Origin: Methylobacter sp.
Lineage (GTDB): Bacteria; Pseudomonadota; Gammaproteobacteria; Methylococcales; Methylomonadaceae
Length of the DNA: 11,705 nucleotides
Assembly (NCBI GenBank): GCA_003158415.1
Contig: PMJA01000381.1
Location: forward strand, 1 to 11,705
Direction of reading: 5' to 3'
The notes under the pieces were generated by a model. That model saw only the letters and a list, made by a program, of their open reading frames with translations, did not search any database and had not been told where the DNA came from. Below, one piece after another: positions 6,371-11,705 of the stretch. The translations under genes were made by a program, and so were the position numbers. Each line of letters starts with the position of its first letter. The first letter of the stretch is position 1.

Positions 6371-7843
6371 ATGGTTAAGCTCAATAAAGTCGCTTTGCTG
6401 GCGACAGTTCTGTTGCTACTGAGCAGTTGTGCATTACTTCCCAAAGACGGCACGAGAGCCAAGCTGCTGGGAATGCCCGGCCTGAAACTGACCCTGCACA
6501 ATGATGCTGAAGCCGACAAAATTGTCAATGACTGGCCGGGCGCTCGGTGGTGGCAGGGTTTTCACAATGCCGAATTGAACCGATTGATAGAAACCGCTCT
6601 AAAAGACAGCCCAAGTCTGAATGCCGCCGCGGCTAGATTGACTCAGGCGGAAGCGGTAGCTGATTATCAGGCCGCCGAGATGCTGCCCAGCATCAACGCT
6701 AATATCCAACTGAATCATCGACGTTTTTCTGCAACCGATTTTTACGGCCCCAATGGCGGAAAAACCTTCACCGGCGCTTATATTGATCCGGTGGAATTTC
6801 GCTATCACCTTGATCTGTGGGGTAAGGATAAGGCAACTTTGGAAGCAGCGTTGGGCAAAGAACGCGCCCAGGCTTCGGAACTGGCGATGGCGCGATTGGT
6901 ATTGAGCACGACGATAGCACGCAGTTATATTAGCTTGTGTTCGGCGGAGGAAGATGCCGAACTGGCTCATGCGCTGATCGAGAAAGCCGAAGAAATACTA
7001 CAGCTGGCAAAACAGCGGTGGCAAAGCGGATTGACCGGCAAAGATCCGGTTTACGCAAGCGAACAGCAGCTGGAAGCGGATCGGCAGCGCGAAACCAGTG
7101 TGCGCAGTAAAACCCAGCGCTTACGCAATCGGCTGTCGACATTGGTTGGACAGGGGCCGGATTGGGGAAAAGCGATACAGACGGCGACGAACGACGTTGT
7201 TGCCGCACATTTACCATCACCGGGCGTAATTTCCCTGGGACTACTGGCACATAGACCGGACGTGGCGGCGGCATTATGGCGTGTGCAAGCGGCAGCCAAC
7301 ACAACCAAAGTAGCGAAAACAAATTTTTATCCCGACGTTAATTTAGTGGGTTTTGCGGGATTACGCAGCCTCAGTCTGAAGGATTTATTTCTGTCTCATG
7401 GCGCTAGTGTGGCTTATGGGATAGGGCCTACCGTTACTTTGCCTATTTTCGAAGGTGGCCGACTGGAGGCTGAATTAAAGGATCAGCAGGCGGCTTATGA
7501 TAATGCAGTAGAAAGCTATAACGATACTCTGCTGTCGGCCGTGCAGCAAGTTGCGGATAGTCTGGATGAATGGCGAAAAACGCTGGAACAGGATGCCGCC
7601 CAAGAACGTGCGCTGGTAGCTGCTAAAGCAGAATCGGTTCTGGTCGACAAACGTTATCAAGCCGGTCTCAGCGTCCGGGACGGCCCTATCGAAGCCAAAG
7701 CGACACTGATTCAACATCATCTGACTGCCAGCGAACTGCGTAGCGCCCATCTGCTTGCTGCGGTCGGTTTGATTGAAGCGTTAGGCGGCGGATACGAAAA
7801 CACAACGAGTCAAGCGCTCAGCAAGGTAAACAGCCATGAGTAA
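6371..7843 (+). CDS. Efflux outer-membrane channel lipoprotein, NodT/OprM type (TolC superfamily)
   Basis: This 490-residue protein has a lipoprotein signal peptide: a basic start, a hydrophobic L/A/V stretch, and the lipobox L-S-S-C with the acceptor Cys at residue 20. The mature chain has two outer-membrane efflux repeats. The first includes A-A-x-R-L-x-Q-A-E, the L-D-L-W-G-K-D-K segment and a long helical A/E/L-rich hairpin. The second starts at L-A-H-R-P-D-V-A-A-A, with N-F-Y-P-D-V-N-L-V-G and V-T-L-P-I-F-E-G-G-R-L. These are hallmarks of NodT-type trimeric channels that form the outer-membrane exit duct for tripartite pumps. It is encoded between the EmrB-like and EmrA-like partners, overlaps the adaptor gene by 8 bases and is translationally coupled to its neighbours. 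Length is normal. The alternative start is GTG 6365. Confidence 0.93.
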   Translation: MVKLNKVALLATVLLLLSSCALLPKDGTRAKLLGMPGLKLTLHNDAEADKIVNDWPGARWWQGFHNAELNRLIETALKDSPSLNAAAARLTQAEAVADYQAAEMLPSINANIQLNHRRFSATDFYGPNGGKTFTGAYIDPVEFRYHLDLWGKDKATLEAALGKERAQASELAMARLVLSTTIARSYISLCSAEEDAELAHALIEKAEEILQLAKQRWQSGLTGKDPVYASEQQLEADRQRETSVRSKTQRLRNRLSTLVGQGPDWGKAIQTATNDVVAAHLPSPGVISLGLLAHRPDVAAALWRVQAAANTTKVAKTNFYPDVNLVGFAGLRSLSLKDLFLSHGASVAYGIGPTVTLPIFEGGRLEAELKDQQAAYDNAVESYNDTLLSAVQQVADSLDEWRKTLEQDAAQERALVAAKAESVLVDKRYQAGLSVRDGPIEAKATLIQHHLTASELRSAHLLAAVGLIEALGGGYENTTSQALSKVNSHE

Positions 7844-9029
7844 TACTAATAAACCCTTGCGCCACTTTGGTTTTCAGCAACGTCACCAGCACCGAGCTTA
7901 TCGGCTATTGCTGGTGACTGCGGTCGCATTGCTGGTGGGACTCATTTATCTATTTTACGCATGGAGTTTTTCCAGTCGTTTTATAGTCACCAACGATGCC
8001 TATGTCAGCGGCAATCTAGCGCCGCTAAAGGCACAAACCAGCGGAACGGTAGTCGATATACGGGTCGATAACACTCAGTATGTACATCAGGGCGAGGTGC
8101 TGATACGTCTCGATGGGCTGCAAGCCCAAGTGGCACTGGAGCGAGCAAAAGCCAATCTGGCGGACAGTGTTCGACAGATCGAAACCTTGTTCAGTCAAGC
8201 CGACATGCTCCGCCAGAAAATGGCCACCAAGGAGGCTATCCTAAATCGCAGTCAGCGTGATTTGATTCGTTATCGCAGCGTAGCAAACGATGGAGCGGTA
8301 TCGGCGCAGCAGATTGAAAACACCGAGTTTAACGTTCGTGAGCAGGAAGCGGATGTCCGCCAAATTCGCGCTGAATTAGGCGGAGCCGTGGCTTTGATTC
8401 AAAATACCAGCCCCGCCGATAACCCGAAAGTATTACAAGCGGTCGCTGCGTTAAAACAGGCTTATTTGGATCAAGCAAGACAGCAGATTGTGGCGCCGAT
8501 GTCGGGTTTCGTCGCGAAACGCAGCATCCAAATCGGCGAGCAAGTTCGCCCGGAGACGCCGTTGCTGGTCATCGTGCCTTTGGATTATGTCTGGGTAGAG
8601 GCCAATTTTCTGGAAAACGAACTGGCTGACGTACAACCTGGACAGTCGGTGGAAATTACCGTCGATCTGTATGGCTCCAATATGATTTATCAGGGTGTAG
8701 TGCTGGGACTGGGTGCCGGTACCGGCAGTGTATTCGGCTTATTACCGCCGGATAACGCGACCGGCAACTATATCCATATCGTCGAACGGGTGCCGGTCAG
8801 GATTGGATTACGGAGCGAGGAGCTACAGGCCCATCCGTTGCGTCCCGGTTTGTCGGCGGTAGCGAGGATCGATACCAGCAGTTCCGGCCATTCAGTTCTG
8901 GAGCCTTTAACTACAACGCCGACCTTAGCCTATAAAACCGAAGTTTACGATCATCAACTGGATGGTTCAGACGCGTTGATTGCGAAGATTATTGAACAAA
9001 ATAGAAGGCTCATCAAGATCGGCGGGTAG
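7836..9029 (+). CDS. EmrA-like periplasmic adaptor (HlyD family membrane fusion protein)
   Basis: This is a 397-residue membrane fusion protein with a basic cytoplasmic tail, one membrane helix at about 23-43 and then a periplasmic body. T-N-D-A-Y-V-S-G-N (52-60) is the classic start of the EmrA fold. The split lipoyl domain follows as T-S-G-T-V-V-D-I-R-V-D-N (68-79) and I-V-A-P-M-S-G-F-V-A-K-R (218-229), flanking an alpha-helical hairpin of about 100 residues. W-V-E-A-N-F-L-E (253-260) and the segment near 292-323 (G-A-G-T-G-S ... N-A-T-G-N-Y-I-H-I-V-E-R-V-P-V-R-I) are EmrA-specific signatures. It bridges the EmrB-like pump and the outer-membrane channel. ATG 7836 overlaps the previous gene by 8 bases, with AAGG about 9 bases upstream. 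It is the last gene of the operon; no clear terminator follows. Confidence 0.93.
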   Translation: MSNTNKPLRHFGFQQRHQHRAYRLLLVTAVALLVGLIYLFYAWSFSSRFIVTNDAYVSGNLAPLKAQTSGTVVDIRVDNTQYVHQGEVLIRLDGLQAQVALERAKANLADSVRQIETLFSQADMLRQKMATKEAILNRSQRDLIRYRSVANDGAVSAQQIENTEFNVREQEADVRQIRAELGGAVALIQNTSPADNPKVLQAVAALKQAYLDQARQQIVAPMSGFVAKRSIQIGEQVRPETPLLVIVPLDYVWVEANFLENELADVQPGQSVEITVDLYGSNMIYQGVVLGLGAGTGSVFGLLPPDNATGNYIHIVERVPVRIGLRSEELQAHPLRPGLSAVARIDTSSSGHSVLEPLTTTPTLAYKTEVYDHQLDGSDALIAKIIEQNRRLIKIGG

Positions 9030-9239
9030 CCGTTTTAAGCGAGTTTTGCACAATGCACAACAAGCGCCTTCAATTGGACTGAGTCGTTACGAAATTTATT
9101 TGAGCGACTTGGATTTAATGCCGACGACTGCATTTTTTGCAATAATCAGCACTTGAGTCATTATTCCGGTTACTATGAACCCGTAATTCTAAGCCTAATA
9201 TTATTTAAAATAACCGATCACTCACTCCAACGTTAAACA

Positions 9240-10259
9240 ATGACCCATCACACACCACTCGGCCCAGTTATGCTGGATGTTGAAGGCCTAACCCTGGCGC
9301 AACATGAACAGGAAAAAATAAACCATCCCAACACCGGCGCGGTTATTCTTTTTGCGCGTAATTACCAGGATCCTGAGCAAATTACCGAATTGATCAACAG
9401 CATACGCGCGGCGCGTCAGGGCGATATTTTGATTGCCGTGGATCAGGAAGGCGGCCGGGTGCAGCGCTTTCAAAACGGTTTTACCCGTTTGCCGCCTGCG
9501 GCCAGCTATGCTAAAGCCCCGGAGCTTGCGGAATCGGCCGGTTGGTTGATGGCGGCGGAATTGTTGGCGGTTGGCGTCGATTTCAGTTTTGCGCCGGTGC
9601 TGGATGTTGATTGCGGCGTCAGTCAAATTATCGGCAATCGAGCCTTTTCCACCGATCCTGAATTGGCGACACGGCTGGCAAGTTTATTCAGAAAAGGCAT
9701 GAATGCGGCGGGCATGGCGGCGACCGGCAAGCACTTTCCAGGGCATGGCGCGGTGGCCTTGGATTCGCACCTGACGTTGCCTACGGACGAACGCGACCTG
9801 GACAGCCTGCGCGTAAAAGATTTGCTGCCTTTTAAGCAGTTGATTTTGGAAGGCCTGGAAGGCATTATGCCCGCGCATGTGGTTTTCCCGAATATCGACC
9901 CCAATCCGGCCGGTTTTTCGTCGTTCTGGATACAACAGATTTTGCGCCGTGAGCTAAACTTTAACGGCGTCGTTTTCAGCGATGATTTAAGCATGGCTGG
10001 CGCGGCATCGGCAGGGGATTTTCCCGAACGCGCCAGACAGGCGCAACAAGCCGGTTGCGATATGTTATTGGTTTGCAATAATCCGGCTGCGGCAGAGCAG
10101 GTGCTGGAAGCCTTGCCCGTCACGCAAGACCCTGTAAGGGAATTGCGTCTCCGCCGTATGCAGGGGCGGCCGTTGATGAACAGGGCGGCACTACTCAACT
10201 CCGAAAAATGGCGGCATTGTTCCGCTCTTATCAACCTGCACACTCAAAACTATGCTTAA
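9240..10259 (+). CDS. nagZ: Beta-N-acetylhexosaminidase NagZ (glycoside hydrolase family 3)
   Basis: This 339-residue cytoplasmic protein has the normal length for NagZ of Gram-negatives. It removes N-acetylglucosamine from anhydromuropeptides during peptidoglycan recycling. Visible hallmarks are G-P-V-M-L-D-V-E-G (8-16), V-D-Q-E-G-G-R-V-Q-R (67-76), K-H-F-P-G-H-G (164-170), the D-S-H general acid/base dyad (Asp175/His177), P-A-H-V-V-F (211-216) and F-S-D-D-L-S-M (246-252). The last contains the catalytic nucleophile Asp, most likely Asp248. The catalytic set is complete. No clear ribosome site precedes ATG 9240, but homology starts within a few residues of it. The 3' end overlaps the next gene by 8 bases, so the following two genes are probably translated from the same message. 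Confidence 0.96.
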   Translation: MTHHTPLGPVMLDVEGLTLAQHEQEKINHPNTGAVILFARNYQDPEQITELINSIRAARQGDILIAVDQEGGRVQRFQNGFTRLPPAASYAKAPELAESAGWLMAAELLAVGVDFSFAPVLDVDCGVSQIIGNRAFSTDPELATRLASLFRKGMNAAGMAATGKHFPGHGAVALDSHLTLPTDERDLDSLRVKDLLPFKQLILEGLEGIMPAHVVFPNIDPNPAGFSSFWIQQILRRELNFNGVVFSDDLSMAGAASAGDFPERARQAQQAGCDMLLVCNNPAAAEQVLEALPVTQDPVRELRLRRMQGRPLMNRAALLNSEKWRHCSALINLHTQNYA

Positions 10260-10812
10260 AGAAATCAAGCACATTCAGTCTACTGCCGATTTGCTGTACA
10301 GCGAACGGGAAGTGGAAGCCGCTTTGGACAAAATGGCGAAACAGATCATCGGTTTACTGGCTGATCGTAACCCGTTATTACTCTGTGTCATGAACGGTGG
10401 CATTGTCGTCGCCGGTAACCTGATTACCCGCTTAACCATCCCGCTCACCCTAGAGGCCATTAACGCGAGCCGTTATCAAAACCAGACATCAGGCGGCAGC
10501 ATCGAATGGCTGCTTAAACCCGGTACGCCGCTTAAAGACAGGACGGTGTTGATCATCGATGACATTTTGGATGAAGGCATCACGCTGGCTGCAATCTACG
10601 ACTATTGTCTGGCGCAAGGCGCAAGCTCCGTTTACAGCGCCGTGTTGGTGGATAAAATTCTGGATCATGACAAACCGATCACCGCCGATTTTATAGGCCT
10701 GGTCGTAGAAAACCGTTATGTGTTTGGCTACGGCATGGATTACAAAGGTTATTTACGCAACGCATCCGGCATTTATGCCTGCAAAGACTACGACGGGGAC
10801 ATCTTTTTATGA
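10252..10812 (+). CDS. hpt: Hypoxanthine-guanine phosphoribosyltransferase
   Basis: This 186-residue type I phosphoribosyltransferase converts hypoxanthine or guanine plus PRPP to IMP or GMP in the cytoplasm. The PRPP-binding motif is V-L-I-I-D-D-I-L-D-E-G-I-T-L (99-112), with the expected catalytic base Asp107. The pyrophosphate loop is V-M-N-G-G (46-50). Lys134 in L-V-D-K and the V-F-G-Y-G-M-D-Y-K-G-Y-x-R-N segment (157-170) form the purine-binding side typical of HPRT and distinguish it from adenine or orotate transferases. It overlaps nagZ by 8 bases and the next gene by 4 (ATGA). The neighbouring phosphorylase should generate hypoxanthine, which makes this enzyme the natural next step. 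The symbol follows the enzyme family; xanthine use cannot be excluded. Confidence 0.92.
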   Translation: MLKEIKHIQSTADLLYSEREVEAALDKMAKQIIGLLADRNPLLLCVMNGGIVVAGNLITRLTIPLTLEAINASRYQNQTSGGSIEWLLKPGTPLKDRTVLIIDDILDEGITLAAIYDYCLAQGASSVYSAVLVDKILDHDKPITADFIGLVVENRYVFGYGMDYKGYLRNASGIYACKDYDGDIFL

Positions 10813-11549
10813 CTAAACTTGCGATTATTGGCGGCACAGGCTTCGCCCAGTTCGGTGATTTAACCATCATCAAACGTGAGCAATTCACTACGCCTTATGG
10901 CGCTCCGTCGGCGGACTTTATTACCGGGGAGCTTAACGGCAAGGAAGTCATATTTCTGGCCAGACACGGCAATCCCCACACCATTGCGCCGCACAAAATC
11001 AATTATCGCGCCAATATCTGGGGGCTTAAACAGCTGGGTGTAGCGCAGATTGTTGCTGTTGCCGCCGTGGGTGGCATTACTGACGTCATGACGCCCGCGC
11101 ACATTGCCATCCCCGACCAGATTATCGATTACAGCCATAGCCGCCTGCATACTTTTTTTGACGATGAAAACTATCCCCTTACCCATATCGACTTTACCTA
11201 TCCGTACAATCAGAAGCTGCGTGCCACGTTAATTTCCTCCGCCGCGAAAGCCAATATAAACATCACGCCGATAGGCACTTATGGTTGCGCCCAAGGGCCA
11301 CGCTTAGAAACGGCGGCAGAAATCAAACGCATGGAACAAGACGGTTGCGATGTAGTCGGTATGACGGGTATGCCGGAAGCCGCGCTGGCTAAAGAGCTCG
11401 GTATGGATTATGCCGCAGTTGCTGTGGTCGCCAACTGGGCGGCAGGCAAAACCGGCGGTGAAATCACTATGGCTGAAATTGAGCGCCATCTGCATGTCGG
11501 GATGGCGAAACTAGCGGAGTTGCTTAAGGCTTTTATGACGTTGGCGTAA
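10809..11549 (+). CDS. S-methyl-5'-thioinosine phosphorylase (MTAP/PNP family)
   Basis: This 246-residue member of the purine nucleoside phosphorylase / MTA phosphorylase family cleaves a methylthio-nucleoside with phosphate to give a free purine and 5-methylthioribose 1-phosphate. Visible motifs are G-G-T-G-F (8-12, phosphate loop), A-R-H-G-x-x-H (51-57), P-H-K-I-N-Y-R-A-N-I (61-70), the G-P-R-L-E-T-x-A-E-I core (163-172) and V-V-G-M-T-G-M-P-E-A-x-L-A (182-194). At the base-recognition site it has A-N-W-A (208-211) where adenine-specific MTA phosphorylases have T-D-Y-D. Asn there fits a 6-oxopurine, and so methylthioinosine, as in the characterised Pseudomonas aeruginosa enzyme. Its overlap with an HPRT gene fits hypoxanthine release followed by salvage to IMP. 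An MTA phosphorylase assignment is the main alternative. Confidence 0.88.
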   Translation: MTKLAIIGGTGFAQFGDLTIIKREQFTTPYGAPSADFITGELNGKEVIFLARHGNPHTIAPHKINYRANIWGLKQLGVAQIVAVAAVGGITDVMTPAHIAIPDQIIDYSHSRLHTFFDDENYPLTHIDFTYPYNQKLRATLISSAAKANINITPIGTYGCAQGPRLETAAEIKRMEQDGCDVVGMTGMPEAALAKELGMDYAAVAVVANWAAGKTGGEITMAEIERHLHVGMAKLAELLKAFMTLA

Positions 11550-11557
11550 TTCATGCT

Positions 11558-11573
11558 TTTCGTGTCTTTCGTG
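11558..11573. repeat. Short direct repeat TTTCGTG x2 in the 3' intergenic tail
   Basis: TTTCGTG occurs at 11558-11564 and 11567-11573, separated by two bases, shortly after the phosphorylase stop. This sequence style is seen in dispersed intergenic repeats of other bacteria; here only the tandem pair is seen directly. Confidence 0.35.
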
Positions 11574-11602
11574 GACAGTGATTACTATGTAAGTATTCGT
11601 AT

Positions 11603-11639
11603 CCTCCTTTGGAAAAGGGGGGGTGAGGGCAAGCCCCCT
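11603..11639. repeat. Two competing G/C-rich hairpins downstream of the phosphorylase gene
   Basis: CCTCCTTT (11603-11610) can pair with AAAGGGGG (11614-11621) with one G-T wobble and a three-base loop. Alternatively, AGGGGG (11616-11621) can pair with CCCCCT (11634-11639). Both use the same G run, so they exclude each other. The position, 54 bases after the last gene stop, suits a transcript end, but no T run follows. It may instead be part of a dispersed intergenic repeat. Confidence 0.4.
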
Positions 11640-11659
11640 CTGAAAGTGTGTTGATATTT

Positions 11660-11680
11660 AGTTGAAACTAACCGTCAACT
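11660..11680. repeat. 6-bp inverted repeat near the window's right edge
   Basis: AGTTGA (11660-11665) and TCAACT (11675-11680) are exact reverse complements with a nine-base loop, in non-coding DNA that runs off the window. It is possibly an operator or leader hairpin of a gene beyond the edge; nothing in view supports a specific role. Confidence 0.25.
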
Positions 11681-11705
11681 GATGTTAAGGGTTGTCAGAT
11701 GCCTG

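Noticed and set aside
9031..9156. Short open frame in the gap after the adaptor gene, with a readable stretch S-R-Y-E-I-Y-L-S-D-L.
   Set aside because: It has no convincing start or ribosome site, and no family was recognised. It is too short to support a gene from sequence alone.
9137..9164. TTGCAA with CATTAT 16 bases downstream as a possible sigma-70 promoter for nagZ.
   Set aside because: Each hexamer matches consensus at only four of six positions, which is weak in AT-rich DNA.
9623..10243. Long minus-strand open frame of 206 codons opposite nagZ.
   Set aside because: It lies entirely opposite a well-conserved enzyme gene and its translation resembles no protein family; it is a shadow frame.

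Overview
The window looks like a chromosomal stretch from a Gram-negative proteobacterium, most likely a gammaproteobacterium. It has an outer-membrane efflux lipoprotein with periplasmic and inner-membrane partners, a sigma-54 activator with a matching -24/-12 promoter, and a nagZ / phosphoribosyltransferase / methylthioinosine phosphorylase cluster of gammaproteobacterial type. A methanotroph-like (Methylococcales) host is only a guess from overall style. All recognised protein-coding genes are on the + strand.

Region by region: (1) 1-159 is the 3' end of a flavin-reductase-type gene cut by the window edge. (2) 198-1220 is a decayed IS1634-type transposase, truncated at both ends and carrying three in-frame nonsense codons. 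(3) 1221-1415 is a non-coding leader with an inverted repeat. (4) 1416-2630 is an EntS-like (MFS_3) exporter. (5) 2697-4517 is a sigma-54-dependent activator with two PAS domains and no phosphoreceiver domain. (6) 4518-4715 is an AT-rich control region with inverted and direct repeats and a nearly consensus sigma-54 promoter at 4648-4664. (7) 4716-9029 is a three-gene operon with overlapping ends: an EmrB-like pump (DHA2 family), a NodT-type outer-membrane channel lipoprotein and an EmrA-like adaptor. (8) 9030-9239 is non-coding, with nothing convincing apart from a short tandem TGCACAA duplication at 9047-9060. (9) 9240-11549 is a tightly overlapping housekeeping cluster: nagZ, a hypoxanthine-guanine phosphoribosyltransferase and an S-methyl-5'-thioinosine phosphorylase. 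(10) 11550-11705 is a repeat-rich, hairpin-prone intergenic tail.

How the genes work together: the PAS/AAA+ regulator most plausibly senses a small molecule or the redox state and activates the adjacent sigma-54 promoter. That promoter drives a complete tripartite pump spanning both membranes. The MFS_3 exporter just upstream of the regulator may belong to the same export or resistance module. A dedicated sigma-54 switch on an EmrAB-NodT pump is the most interesting part of the window, and its substrate cannot be read from the sequence. In the last cluster, the phosphorylase would release hypoxanthine from methylthioinosine and the phosphoribosyltransferase would convert it to IMP, so these two genes form a plausible purine/methylthio salvage pair behind the peptidoglycan-recycling gene nagZ.
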